Assembly: GCA_003669605.1 (NCBI GenBank)
Contig: QWOP01000036.1
Coordinates: 62,001 to 126,000, forward strand
Direction: 5' to 3'
Source of the DNA: Planctomycetota bacterium
GTDB taxonomy: Bacteria; Planctomycetota; Planctomycetia; Pirellulales; UBA1268
DNA length: 64,000 nucleotides
Below, one piece after another: positions 44,697 to 53,881 of this stretch; the first letter of the stretch is position 1, and the number at the start of each line of letters is the position of its first letter. A program made the translations under genes and the position numbers. The notes beneath the pieces were generated by a model that saw only the letters and a list, made by a program, of their open reading frames with translations, did no database searches and had not been told where the DNA came from.

Positions 44697-46979
44697 ATGC
44701 ATTCCGTCAGCCGCCGGGTCACGGCCTGGCTGATCGATCACCGAGTTCTCCTCGCCGCCCTGGCGGCATTACTCGCCATCGTGTCTGTGGAAAGATCGCG
44801 GCGGCTGGAGTTCATCCGTTCTGTCGACACGATGTTCGACCGTGCCGACCCCGCCCTGCCCCCCTACCGCCGTCTGGCACGGGTCTTCGGGTCAAGCGAG
44901 GTGATCCTCGCCGCCTACGACGCCCCCGACCTCTTCACCGCCACCGGAATCGCCTCCCTGCGGGAACTCACCGCAAGGTTGGAGACGCTTCCGGGGATCG
45001 CCACGGCCACGAGCCTCTCCGGCACGCCACTCGGAGACCGGATCATCGACATCGACACCAACCCCGCCGCCCGCCGGCTCGTCGCCCTCATGGAGGGCTA
45101 CGCGGTCTCGGCCGACCACGGCACCGCGGGAATCGTCTGCGTGCTGGAGCCAGCGGGCACGACCGCCGGCGTCACCCGGGCCGATGCCATTGATGGTGTC
45201 CGAAAGGTGATCGACGCCCTTCCGGGGGGCACGGTGGCGGGCGAACCGGTGATGCTCCGCGACGGGTTCGCGATGCTTGAACGCGATGGCAACGTCCTGG
45301 GAACGAGCGCCGGGATCCTCGCCGGATTGGTGCTGCTGGTCTCCTTCCGCAGCATCCGCTGGCTGGTGGTACCGCTGGCCGTGGTGCTGATGGCCCTGTG
45401 GAGCACCCGCGGCATCCTGGCTGTCACGGGGATAAAACTGACGATGGTCTCGACGATGCTCTCAGCAATGGTCACGGTGGTCGCCATCGCTACGGTCGTC
45501 CACGTGATCGTGGAATACCGCCGCCAGAGGGAAATGGGGTTGCCACCGCGACTGGCGCTCGAGGAGGCGATGACGCTGCTGTTCTGGCCTGTACTGGGCG
45601 CCATCGCCACCGACATCATCGGCTTCGGGGCACTGATCACCAGCCAGGTTGGACCGGTGCACGACTTCGGCATCATGACGGCGATCGGCGCACTGATGGT
45701 GCTGGTGGGAGTGGCATTGGTACTGCCGTTTGTCGCCCTGGTGGGCCGCTTCGATACCGATCCCCGTCGGGCCTGGGGCGAGGGCGTGCTCGACCTCGGT
45801 CTCGACCACCTCGTGCGGCGGATCATCAAGCATCCCGGCAGAATTCTCGTCCTCTCAAGCGTGCTCTTTGGGGGCGCAGTAGCCGGAATGGCATGGCTCA
45901 CCGTGGAGACTGATTTTACCGGCAATTTCCGCCGTTCCAGCCCCATTGTCCGCTCCTATGAGATGATCGAATCGCGACTCGGCGGGGCCGGTGTGTGGGA
46001 CATCCTCGTACCCGTGAACGGAGCGATCGACGGGGCGATGCTGGCCCGCATCGACCGCCTCCAGCGCCGCCTGCGGTCAGAGGTCACAGTGCCCGGTCCC
46101 GACGATGGCACGCCGACCCCGGCGCTCACCAAGGTGCTCAGCATCGCCGATGTCCTCGCGGCGGTGTCGCCAACGGCGATCGAGGGGATCGGATCCTCAC
46201 CGCTGGGCAACCTGATGATCACGGGGGCCATCGGACTCCTCCGCCAACAGCATCCGCAGATTGGCAAGACACTGATCGGTACGGATCCACTCGACGGATC
46301 AACCTGGCTGCGGGTGATGCTCCGTGCTCGGGAGAGGCAATCAGCCGGAGCCAAGCGGCAGATCATCGAAGGTGTCCGGCGGATCGTCTCCGAGGAGTTG
46401 CCGCCAGGAACTGACGGAAGAGAGGGGGAGGTGACAGGATTCTTCGTGCTCCTCGCCCAGCTTGTCGATCGGCTTCTGAGCGATCAGTGGTCGACGTTCC
46501 TCCTGGCAGCAGGCGGGATTTACCTCCTGCTGGCAATCGCCCTCCGCAGTCCGCTCCTGGCCGCGGTGGCGCTGGTCCCCAACGCCCTGCCGATCTTCGT
46601 CGTCCTGGGGCTGATGGGATGGAGCGGGCAGCGGATCAACATGGGCACCGCGATGATCGCCGCAGTGTCGATGGGACTGTCGGTTGATAGTTCGATTCAC
46701 TACCTCGTCGCCTTCCGGCGCCGTCTTGCCGACGGTCACACGCTTGAGGCTGCGTTGGATGTCGCCCACCAGACCGCCGGCCGCGCGATGATCTTCTCGA
46801 CCCTGGCCCTGGTGGTTGGATTCCTGGCGCTGTGCACGAGCGGATTCATCCCCACCGTGTCATTTGGGGCCCTCAGCTGCCTGACCCTCCTGGGGGGGCT
46901 GGCAGGCAACCTCGTGGTGCTGCCGGTTCTCCTGGCACTGTTTCGACGCTGGCTGGAGTCGGGATGTCCGGCGCAGTGA
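44697..46979 (+). CDS. RND-superfamily exporter (MMPL/HAE-3 type)
   Basis: Inner-membrane secondary transporter of 760 residues with the duplicated RND plan: one N-terminal helix, a periplasmic loop (about 40-200), five helices (about 205-385), a helix at about 395-415, a second loop (about 415-590) and five final helices. Motifs include DGFAMLERDGNVLGTSAGIL before the helix bundle, STMLSAMVTVVAIATVVHVI, and MGTAMIAAVSMGLSVDSSIHY. The size and lack of a TolC-type neighbour fit the MMPL/HAE-3 group, which moves lipids such as hopanoids or glycolipids. ATG 44697 follows GGGAAGAA; ATG 44667 would add 10 residues. Its position opposite an LptD-like gene fits an envelope-lipid role, but that is inference. 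Confidence 0.85.
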   Translation: MHSVSRRVTAWLIDHRVLLAALAALLAIVSVERSRRLEFIRSVDTMFDRADPALPPYRRLARVFGSSEVILAAYDAPDLFTATGIASLRELTARLETLPGIATATSLSGTPLGDRIIDIDTNPAARRLVALMEGYAVSADHGTAGIVCVLEPAGTTAGVTRADAIDGVRKVIDALPGGTVAGEPVMLRDGFAMLERDGNVLGTSAGILAGLVLLVSFRSIRWLVVPLAVVLMALWSTRGILAVTGIKLTMVSTMLSAMVTVVAIATVVHVIVEYRRQREMGLPPRLALEEAMTLLFWPVLGAIATDIIGFGALITSQVGPVHDFGIMTAIGALMVLVGVALVLPFVALVGRFDTDPRRAWGEGVLDLGLDHLVRRIIKHPGRILVLSSVLFGGAVAGMAWLTVETDFTGNFRRSSPIVRSYEMIESRLGGAGVWDILVPVNGAIDGAMLARIDRLQRRLRSEVTVPGPDDGTPTPALTKVLSIADVLAAVSPTAIEGIGSSPLGNLMITGAIGLLRQQHPQIGKTLIGTDPLDGSTWLRVMLRARERQSAGAKRQIIEGVRRIVSEELPPGTDGREGEVTGFFVLLAQLVDRLLSDQWSTFLLAAGGIYLLLAIALRSPLLAAVALVPNALPIFVVLGLMGWSGQRINMGTAMIAAVSMGLSVDSSIHYLVAFRRRLADGHTLEAALDVAHQTAGRAMIFSTLALVVGFLALCTSGFIPTVSFGALSCLTLLGGLAGNLVVLPVLLALFRRWLESGCPAQ

Positions 46980-47040
46980 AAAGCGGTACAACTGCGGGCC
47001 CCAGAGGCTTCCTCCCGCTCACCCGCCAGAGGTCCCGCGC

Positions 47041-48540
47041 ATGTCCGACGAGTTCTCCAACACCGTATCCCACTGCCAGTTCCGTGCCGAGTCGTCGGTC
47101 CCTCCCGAATCGATCGCCGCCGACTGCCTGGTGGTGTTCGTTACCGAGGGCGCCGTCACATCGGGCGCCGCCGCCGAGATCGACCGCGCCACCGGCGGCC
47201 TGCTCTCCACGCTGTCGGCCTCTGGCGAGATCACGGGGAAAAAGTACGAGTGCGTGCCGCTGCTTGTTGCTCCGGGGATCGCCGCCCGACAACTGCTTGT
47301 GATCGGACTCGGTCCTCGTTCAGGGCTCGACTGCGGAACCCTCTACCGGGCGGCAGCCACCGCGACACGACACCTCTCCACGCGTCCCCGCGAGACGGTG
47401 GTGCTGCTGGCAGACGGTGCCTGGACGACCCGCCAGGTGGAGCAGGCGGTCGCCGGATCGGCGGTGGGAATGATCGGCCAAGACCTCTATCGACGCGAGA
47501 AGAAGCGAACCCAGTTCCGGACCACGATCTGGGCCAACGCCCCTCAGGAAGCCGTGACCACCGGCACGATGATCGCCGACGGCGTCAATCTGGCCAGGCG
47601 GCTGGTGAACACGCCCCCCGACGACCTCTACCCGCAGACATTTTCCGAGGCGGCTGCCTCCATTGCCGGCCGCACCGGCATGGAGATCGAGATCTGGGAC
47701 GAACACCAACTCGCCAAGGAGCGGTGCAATGCGATCCTCGCGGTCGGCCGGGGCAGTTCCCGGCCTCCGCGACTGGTGAAGCTCACCTACCGCGGGCCGG
47801 GGAAAGCAACCGGCCTGCCAGACCTGGCACTGGTGGGCAAGGGCGTGACATTCGATTCTGGTGGACTGTCGCTGAAGCCTTCCGACGGCATGCTGACGAT
47901 GAAGTGCGACATGTCGGGGGCCGCGGCGATGCTTGGTGCCGCCGCCACGATCGCGGCTCTCCGCCTGCCGATCAACCTCGTGACGGTCTGTGGACTTGCC
48001 GAAAACATGACTGGGCCGGCGGCCTACAAGCTCGGTGATGTGATCACCGCCCGAAGCGGCACGACGATTGAGATCCACAACACCGACGCCGAGGGACGCG
48101 TGGTGCTCGCCGATGTGCTCGACGTGGTCCGCGAGATGGAGCCCAAGCGGATCATCGATGCGGCCACGCTGACTGGTGCCTGCATGGTGGCACTCGGTCA
48201 TGACGTGGCCGGGCTGTTCACCAATGACCAATCGTGGTGCGACGTGCTCGCCGCGGCGGCCCGCGAGGTGGGGGAACCGGTGTGGCAGTTGCCGATGTAC
48301 GCCGACTACGACGAGCAGATCAGAAGCGAGGTGGCCGACATCAAGAACGTCGGGGACGGCCGCTGGGGCGGAGCGATCACGGCAGCTAAGTTCCTGGAGC
48401 GGTTCGTGGGGAACATCCCCTGGACCCACGTCGACATCGCCGGACCGGCGTTCGCCGAAAAGCCACAGCCGTGGATCGACGGTGGCGGCACGGGGGTCCT
48501 CGTACGGACGCTGGTGGAATTGGCCCGCGGCCCGGAATGA
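47041..48540 (+). CDS. pepA: Leucyl aminopeptidase (M17 family)
   Basis: Cytoplasmic hexameric aminopeptidase, 499 residues, releasing N-terminal residues from peptides with two bound metals. The N-terminal macro-like domain spans about 1-165. The catalytic domain shows the metal ligands in LVGKGVTFDSGGLSLKP (Lys and Asp), MKCDMSGAAAML (Asp) and the M17 signature NTDAEGRVVLAD (Asp, Glu); the catalytic Arg is in the same motif. It lies 61 bases after the RND gene on the same strand and converges with mtnA, 25 bases apart. No anomalies. Confidence 0.95.
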   Translation: MSDEFSNTVSHCQFRAESSVPPESIAADCLVVFVTEGAVTSGAAAEIDRATGGLLSTLSASGEITGKKYECVPLLVAPGIAARQLLVIGLGPRSGLDCGTLYRAAATATRHLSTRPRETVVLLADGAWTTRQVEQAVAGSAVGMIGQDLYRREKKRTQFRTTIWANAPQEAVTTGTMIADGVNLARRLVNTPPDDLYPQTFSEAAASIAGRTGMEIEIWDEHQLAKERCNAILAVGRGSSRPPRLVKLTYRGPGKATGLPDLALVGKGVTFDSGGLSLKPSDGMLTMKCDMSGAAAMLGAAATIAALRLPINLVTVCGLAENMTGPAAYKLGDVITARSGTTIEIHNTDAEGRVVLADVLDVVREMEPKRIIDAATLTGACMVALGHDVAGLFTNDQSWCDVLAAAAREVGEPVWQLPMYADYDEQIRSEVADIKNVGDGRWGGAITAAKFLERFVGNIPWTHVDIAGPAFAEKPQPWIDGGGTGVLVRTLVELARGPE

Positions 48541-48565
48541 ATTCCTCTGCGGGGTGGGGGGGGCG

Positions 48566-49657
48566 TCAGCCAGATCCCAGGACGCGGGCCACATCGGCCG
48601 TCGTCACCGGGGAGATGACGCCGTGCTCGGTAATGATCCCGCGGATGAGGCGGGCGGGGGTGACGTCGAATGCCGGGTTAAAGGCTTCCGCGCCGGGCGG
48701 TGCCACCATCTGCCCCCAGGGACTGGTCACTTCCGCGGCTGGGCGGTGCTCGATGGGAATTCCGGCTCCATCGGCGAGTTTCAGATCGAAGGTACTCGAT
48801 GGTGCCGCGACGAAAAACGGCACTTCGTGGGCGGCGGCCAGTACGGCGAGCCCGTAGGTGCCGATCTTGTTGGCCGTGTCGCCGTTGGCGGCGATCCGAT
48901 CGGCGCCGACGATGCAACAGCCGATCCGTCCGGTAGCGAGGAGATGACCGGCGGCGGAATCGACTAGGACCGTCACCGGAATCCCCCGCTGCACCATCTC
49001 CCAGGCCGTCAGCCTGGCCCCTTGAAACAGAGGCCTCGTCTCGTCGGCGTAGACACGAAACCGCCGGCCAGCGGCCCAGGCGGTGGTGACCACTGCCAAC
49101 GCCGTGCCATCCCCCCCTGTGGCAAGCGCCCCAGTGTTGCAGTGCGTAAGCACGTCCCCCAGAGGAAGGATCGCTGCCCCGTGGCGGCCGATGGCGGAGC
49201 ACAGCAGGCGGTCCTCGTCATGGATCGCCACCGCTTCGGCGAGGAGGACCGTCGCCAGATCGGCGGCAGAGCGCCCCCCGGCACCTTCCGCAGAAGCTGT
49301 GCCGGCGAGGCGGCCGATCACCCTCTCCACCGCCCAGCGGAGATTGACCGCGGTCGGCCGGGCGGCAGCCAGCTCACCCGCCGCAGCCAAGACATGCGCC
49401 AAGGCCGACGCAGGAGCCAATCCGAGTCGCTGTGCCTCCCCTGCCGCCACCACCACTCCATATCCCCCCGCAATTCCGATCGCCGGTGCCCCTCGAACGC
49501 GGAGGCTGCGGATGGCCTCGATCACCGTCGCCACATCGCGACAGGCCAGCCACACCTGCTCGGCGGGGAGGCGGGTCTGGTCGATGAGTTCCAGATGGCC
49601 GTCGATCCCCCCCTGCCAGCGAATCGCCGCCAGTGCTGCTGCGTGTGACTCTTTCAT
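48566..49657 (-). CDS. mtnA: S-methyl-5-thioribose-1-phosphate isomerase MtnA
   Basis: Cytoplasmic enzyme of methionine salvage converting methylthioribose 1-phosphate to methylthioribulose 1-phosphate, 363 residues. The eIF2B-related fold is shown by SLRVRGAPAIGIAGGYGV, DVLTHCNTGALAT (catalytic Cys) and CIVGADRIAANGDTANKIGT (catalytic Asp). No other mtn genes are nearby. The ATG has a good ribosome binding site (GGAGAGG, six bases away) and lies 14 bases after ald, so ald-mtnA is probably one transcript. The relation between the two reactions is not obvious. Confidence 0.95.
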   Translation of the reverse strand: MKESHAAALAAIRWQGGIDGHLELIDQTRLPAEQVWLACRDVATVIEAIRSLRVRGAPAIGIAGGYGVVVAAGEAQRLGLAPASALAHVLAAAGELAAARPTAVNLRWAVERVIGRLAGTASAEGAGGRSAADLATVLLAEAVAIHDEDRLLCSAIGRHGAAILPLGDVLTHCNTGALATGGDGTALAVVTTAWAAGRRFRVYADETRPLFQGARLTAWEMVQRGIPVTVLVDSAAGHLLATGRIGCCIVGADRIAANGDTANKIGTYGLAVLAAAHEVPFFVAAPSSTFDLKLADGAGIPIEHRPAAEVTSPWGQMVAPPGAEAFNPAFDVTPARLIRGIITEHGVISPVTTADVARVLGSG

Positions 49658-49671
49658 GGTGAACCTCTCCG

Positions 49672-50784
49672 TCAGGCGTCGAATGATGGCTTCTCACACT
49701 GCATACCAAATGCCGCTGCGACCGCCGGTTGCACCAGTTGGCCTCGGTAGATGTTGACTGCCGAGCGGATCGCCTGGCTCCTGGTAGCTGCCGTTTCAAC
49801 CCCCGCCGCCGCCAGATCGAGGACATACGGCAGCGTGGCATTGCACAAGGCATACGTACTCGTCCGCCCCACCGCCCCCGGCATGTTGGTAACGCAGTAA
49901 TGGACGATGTCGTCAACCACATACGTCGGCTCGGCATGCGTGGTGGGACGGCTGGTGGCCACGCAGCCCCCCTGATCAATGGCCACGTCGATGATCACCG
50001 CCCCTGGCTTCATCAGTTTGAGATCGTCCCGTTCGATGAGATGCGGTGCCCGCGCTCCGGGGATAAGGACGCTGCCGATCACGAGATCAGCGCGGCGGAG
50101 CTGTTCGCGGATCGTGTGCCGATCAGAGAAGAGGACATCGATGTTCGCCGCGGTGACATCGTCGAGGTAGCGAAGCCGCTCCAGATTCGTGTCGAGGAGA
50201 CCGACGCTCGCCCCGAACCCAGCGGCCACTTTGGCGGCGTTGGCTCCGACGGTGCCGGCACCGAGCACGGTGACATGGGCGGGAGCCACTCCGGGGACCC
50301 CGCCAAGGAGAATCCCCCGCCCCATCTGCGGCTTCTCCAGGTATTTCGCCCCCTCCTGGATACTCATCCGTCCGGCGACCTCGCTCATCGGAATCAGCAA
50401 CGGCAACCGGCCGCGGTCGTCGCGGAGAGTCTCATAAGCCACGGCCGTGGCCCCCGTTGCCAGAAAGCCCTCGGTGAGCCCGCGGTCGGCAGCAAAATGG
50501 AAATAGGTGAACAGCACCTGTCCAGGACGGAGCAGTGCCAACTCCGGTCGCTGCGGTTCCTTGACCTTCACAACCAGTTCGGCACGGGAAAACAGTTCGG
50601 CGGCGGAATCGACCAACCGCGCTCCACTCCCGGTGTAGGCCGCGTCGGAGAGCCCTGAACCGGCCCCCGCAGTCCGTTCGACGAGCACCTCATGGCCCGC
50701 CCGGACCAACTCCTCCACCCCGACCGGCAGCATAGCCACCCTGTATTCGTCCCGCTTGGTCTCCTTGGGAACTCCGACAATCAT
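49672..50784 (-). CDS. ald: Alanine dehydrogenase
   Basis: NAD-dependent interconversion of L-alanine and pyruvate plus ammonia; 370 residues, normal length. The N-terminal domain begins MIVGVPKETKRDEYRVAMLP, continues with VVKVKEPQRPE (substrate Lys) and FTYFHFAAD (catalytic His); the Rossmann domain has VTVLGAGTVGANAAKVAAGFGA. The ATG at 50784 is preceded by a strong AGGAGGAGC ribosome binding site, which fixes the start against a longer open frame to 50889. It is separated from the upstream oxidoreductase gene by a terminator and followed by mtnA. Confidence 0.96.
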   Translation of the reverse strand: MIVGVPKETKRDEYRVAMLPVGVEELVRAGHEVLVERTAGAGSGLSDAAYTGSGARLVDSAAELFSRAELVVKVKEPQRPELALLRPGQVLFTYFHFAADRGLTEGFLATGATAVAYETLRDDRGRLPLLIPMSEVAGRMSIQEGAKYLEKPQMGRGILLGGVPGVAPAHVTVLGAGTVGANAAKVAAGFGASVGLLDTNLERLRYLDDVTAANIDVLFSDRHTIREQLRRADLVIGSVLIPGARAPHLIERDDLKLMKPGAVIIDVAIDQGGCVATSRPTTHAEPTYVVDDIVHYCVTNMPGAVGRTSTYALCNATLPYVLDLAAAGVETAATRSQAIRSAVNIYRGQLVQPAVAAAFGMQCEKPSFDA

Positions 50785-50822
50785 TGCTCCTCCTCTTCCA
50801 AAAGGGACCACTTCGAAACCTC

Positions 50823-50860
50823 GGAAAAGAGCGACCGCCGGGGCTCTCCCCGGCGGTCGC
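50823..50860 (-). terminator. Rho-independent terminator after the Gfo/Idh/MocA gene
   Basis: A perfect 13-bp GC stem (50860-50848 with 50843-50831, four-base loop) is followed on the minus strand by TCTTTTCC. It lies 50 bases past the stop of the oxidoreductase gene and before ald, and separates their transcripts. Confidence 0.85.
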
Positions 50861-50909
50861 AACTGAATCGATTCCGGCAACCGTTCCACCCCCCTTGGAG
50901 GCGCGTCCG

Positions 50910-52232
50910 TCAGGCCAGTTTGTAGTCCGCCGGCATTGGGATTCTGTAGTTGCCATCCTTGTCAGGCATGACCGGCGGCTGGGCATCCCAAGACATGTTC
51001 TCCGGCATCGTGCGGATGCCGAGATCCATCATCTGCTTGAAGCCCACTTCCTTGCCAGAGTAGGTCGCGTAGCGGGCGAGGCAGGCCGAGAAACTCGACG
51101 TTGTCCCGTAAACGGCGTTGTTGAGGGGCCGGTCGTTGCGGATCGCATCCTGCAACTCGTCATGTTCGACCTGGTAGGGATTGGGGCTCTCTCCCTGGTA
51201 CTTCCAGAGCACCTTGCCACTGTAGTCGCTGATCTCGCCGATCCGCACCTGGGCCTTTGTGCCCTGGAAGAACTCGTCGACGCGACCATCACCGCCGGGG
51301 AACTGGCGGCACTGGCTGGCGATCCGCACGCCGCCGGGATAGACGAAGTTCACACAGTGATGGTCGTAGATCTCGCTCGGCTGGCCGGGAATGCGGTTCT
51401 GCTTCCCTCCCGAACCGTAGGCCGATTCGGGGACTTTATCGAGGAACCAGTTGGCCACGTCGATGTTGTGAACGTGCTGCTCGCAGACATGGTCGCCGGA
51501 CAGCCAGTTGAAGTGATACCAGTTGTTGACTTGGAACTGCATCTCGCTCTGATTGGGCTGGCGGTTGCGGTACCAGATGCCGGCGCCGTTCCAGTACACC
51601 TGGCCACCGACGATGTCGCCGGCGATTCCTTCGCGGATTTTGGCCACCGTCTCACGGTAGCGTGGGTCGTAACGGCGCTGCAGCCCGACGACGACCTTGA
51701 GCTTCTTCTCGTCGGCCATCTTCGCGGCCGTCAGGCACAACTGGGCGCCGAAACTGTCGACGCACACCGGCTTCTCCATGAAGACGTGCTTTCCAGCCTT
51801 GACCGCCTCGGTGAAGTGGAAGGGGCGGAAGCCCGGAGGCGTCGCCAGGATCACCAGGTCGCAGTGGTCGAGGACCTGCTTGTAGGCGTCGATCCCCTGG
51901 AAGCGGCGCTCTTCAGGAACGTCGAGTTTGTCCTTCATCTCCTCAACGGCCCGCAGGGCGCCATCGATCCGGTCGCCGAAGGCGTCACCGATGGCGGTGA
52001 GTTTGACGTTCGAACCAGGAACGGAGAGCGCCTGCTGGAGGGCCCCGGTGCCGCGGCCGCCGGCGCCGATCAGACCCACGCGAATCACATCGCTCGAGGG
52101 ATTCTGGGCGTGCACAGCGGGGGCTGCGGCTATCCCCGTGCCAATCACCCCGGCCACGCTGCCGGCCACCTTAAGGGCATCGCGGCGGGAAAGGATGCTG
52201 TCGGTCGTGCCGGTGCGGTCTGGCTGGCTCAT
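50910..52232 (-). CDS. Secreted Gfo/Idh/MocA-family oxidoreductase
   Basis: NAD(P)-dependent sugar or inositol oxidoreductase family member of 440 residues, exported by the Tat route: SRRDALKVAGSVAGVIGTGI is a twin-arginine leader with a likely AHA|Q cleavage near residue 43. The Rossmann domain shows IRVGLIGAGGRGTGAL, followed by LVILATPPGFRPFH and HVFMEKPVCVDSFGA (catalytic EKP Lys). The C-terminal alpha/beta domain includes GDHVCEQHVHNIDVANWFL, where His residues probably act in catalysis. Exported members are a planctomycete speciality; some use tightly bound cofactor. GGAG precedes the ATG. A terminator ends the unit. Substrate unknown. Confidence 0.93.
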   Translation of the reverse strand: MSQPDRTGTTDSILSRRDALKVAGSVAGVIGTGIAAAPAVHAQNPSSDVIRVGLIGAGGRGTGALQQALSVPGSNVKLTAIGDAFGDRIDGALRAVEEMKDKLDVPEERRFQGIDAYKQVLDHCDLVILATPPGFRPFHFTEAVKAGKHVFMEKPVCVDSFGAQLCLTAAKMADEKKLKVVVGLQRRYDPRYRETVAKIREGIAGDIVGGQVYWNGAGIWYRNRQPNQSEMQFQVNNWYHFNWLSGDHVCEQHVHNIDVANWFLDKVPESAYGSGGKQNRIPGQPSEIYDHHCVNFVYPGGVRIASQCRQFPGGDGRVDEFFQGTKAQVRIGEISDYSGKVLWKYQGESPNPYQVEHDELQDAIRNDRPLNNAVYGTTSSFSACLARYATYSGKEVGFKQMMDLGIRTMPENMSWDAQPPVMPDKDGNYRIPMPADYKLA

Positions 52233-52312
52233 CGCAGGGGAACTCCAGGGGGGAAATCATCCAAAGACGCCCCCAGAGGATACCCTGCGGCCGGCCGGCA
52301 GGAAACAGCCGT

Positions 52313-53668
52313 CTACTCCTCCGATGCCTCGTCGCTGGATCGCCCGCGAACGAGCAACCGGATCGGAACCTCCCGCAGCAGCGTCTCCTGACGGAGAACG
52401 CCGATCAGGTAGCGTTTGTAGGGTTCGGTGAGGCTGCGCGGCGCGCTGGTCGCCAGCATCACCGTGGGCGGGTTCACCTCCACCTGAGTCGCATAATAGA
52501 TCCGCACCGGCCGTCCCCGGCTATCGGCCGGAGGATGATTGGCGTCGACCGCAGCCCGGATGATGGTGTTGAGCCGCGCCGTGGGGACACGGGTACTGCT
52601 TTGGCGAAAGAGCCGCTGCGCCGTGTCCACAACCGCCTTGACATTACGGCCCGTTTTCGCCGTGGAAAATTCCACCGGTGCCCAAGGCATGGTGCGGAAC
52701 GTGTCACGGATGTAGTCGACCCATTCCTGGCGATGGACGTCGGCGGCGTAGAGATCCCACTTGTTGACCACGAACACCACCGGCTTGGATTCCTCCATGA
52801 TCGTATCGGCGAGTTGCTTATCGACCCGTCCGATCGGCTCCTCGACATCAAAGAAAAGAAGCACGACATCAGCCCGACGGATGCTCCGCTGCGCACGGTG
52901 CGTGGAGTAAAAGTCGAGGTCGGTGTTGCGGCTCTTCGTCCGCCGCAGACCGGGAGTGTCGATGGCGAGGAACGAGTGGCCGTCCACCTCAAACCGAACG
53001 TCAATGCTGTCCCGTGTGGTTCCGGCGATCGGACTGGTGATCACCCGATCCTCGTGGGCCAGCGCGTTGGTGAAAGTGCTTTTCCCCACATTCCGCCGGC
53101 CGACGATCGCCAGTTTCATCTCCGGCAGTTTCGCCCCATCCTGTTCCTCCGGCCAAGCTTCGGGAAGATGTTCGACGATCGCATCGATCAGTTCGTCGCG
53201 GTTGCGGTTTTGGCGGACGCTGACCACCAGCGGGGAGCCGAGGCCGAGGGAGTCGAAGTCGTGGGCGAGGAGGTCGTACTTGGGATCGTCGGCTTTGTTG
53301 GTGACCAGAAGAACCGGGGCTCCGGTTTCCCGCACGCGCTTGGCCACATCACGATCGGCCGGCAAGAGCCCACTGCGGACCTCGCCCACGAACACGATCA
53401 GGGCTGCGGATGCTAGTCCGGAAGCGATCTGGGCATCGATCTTGCTCGTCAGTCCATCAGGGTCATCGAAGCCCATGCCGCCGGTGTCGACGAGGTCAAA
53501 AACCCTCCCCTCCAGACTGACTCGCTGAACGAGGCGATCGCGGGTCACGCCGGGGGTGGGATCTTCAATGGCGATCCGCTTCTCAATCAGCCAGTTGAAC
53601 AGGCTCGACTTGCCGACATTCGGTCGGCCGACGATGACAACCTGCGGAATCACGTCAGCGACGGGCAT
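52313..53668 (-). CDS. der: Ribosome-assembly GTPase Der (EngA)
   Basis: Cytoplasmic GTPase for 50S ribosome assembly, 451 residues. It has the Der double-GTPase plan: first G domain with GRPNVGKSS, TPGVTRD, DTGGMG and NKAD; second with GRRNVGKSTF, IAGTTRDS, DTPGLRR and NKWD; and a C-terminal KH-like domain (RLNTIIRAAVDANHPP, PRSLTEPYKRYLIGVLRQE). In the first domain the usual VDAR segment after G3 reads VGEVRSG, a mild departure. ATG 53668 (MPVADVIPQVVIVGRPN) is the family start with GGAG upstream; the open frame continues to 53863. A 213-base gap without genes separates it from pepF. Confidence 0.95.
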   Translation of the reverse strand: MPVADVIPQVVIVGRPNVGKSSLFNWLIEKRIAIEDPTPGVTRDRLVQRVSLEGRVFDLVDTGGMGFDDPDGLTSKIDAQIASGLASAALIVFVGEVRSGLLPADRDVAKRVRETGAPVLLVTNKADDPKYDLLAHDFDSLGLGSPLVVSVRQNRNRDELIDAIVEHLPEAWPEEQDGAKLPEMKLAIVGRRNVGKSTFTNALAHEDRVITSPIAGTTRDSIDVRFEVDGHSFLAIDTPGLRRTKSRNTDLDFYSTHRAQRSIRRADVVLLFFDVEEPIGRVDKQLADTIMEESKPVVFVVNKWDLYAADVHRQEWVDYIRDTFRTMPWAPVEFSTAKTGRNVKAVVDTAQRLFRQSSTRVPTARLNTIIRAAVDANHPPADSRGRPVRIYYATQVEVNPPTVMLATSAPRSLTEPYKRYLIGVLRQETLLREVPIRLLVRGRSSDEASEE

Positions 53669-53881
53669 CGTTCGACTCCAAAGTGTCGCCCAGACGCCGC
53701 CGCGGGGTGGCATGGACGAGGTAGCGGTGGGGGAGGGGGGCCGAGACAACGCGGCGAAGAGGATCGATCGCGTTGGGAATCGGTGAGGGCAGGCCCGAGC
53801 GACAGCGGGCGCCCGGAGCATCGGCCGGAGCGTTCTCCGGTTCGAAACAGACCAGTGTACCACGCCCCAGGCGTCGATCGA

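Noticed and set aside
44162-44722. 187-codon upstream extension of the LptD-like frame
   Set aside because: The signal peptide begins at ATG 44161 and the promoter lies inside the extension, so it is not translated.
47320-48594. 424-codon minus-strand open frame opposite leucyl aminopeptidase
   Set aside because: Complete M17 motifs lie on the plus strand; the opposite product is Arg/His-rich without domains, a usual high-GC artefact.
52284-52302. Palindrome CCTGC...GCAGG after the der stop as a terminator
   Set aside because: No T-run follows on either strand and the stem is short; GC-rich palindromes of this size are frequent here.
50784-52391. Long open frame (535 codons) on the plus strand opposite the Gfo/Idh gene
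   Set aside because: It mirrors the third-codon-position bias of the real gene, covers its terminator and promoter area, and its product resembles no family.
53669-53881. Possible small gene or RNA between der and pepF
   Set aside because: Only the upstream extension of der and GC-rich sequence are visible; no start signal, structure or coding pattern stands out.
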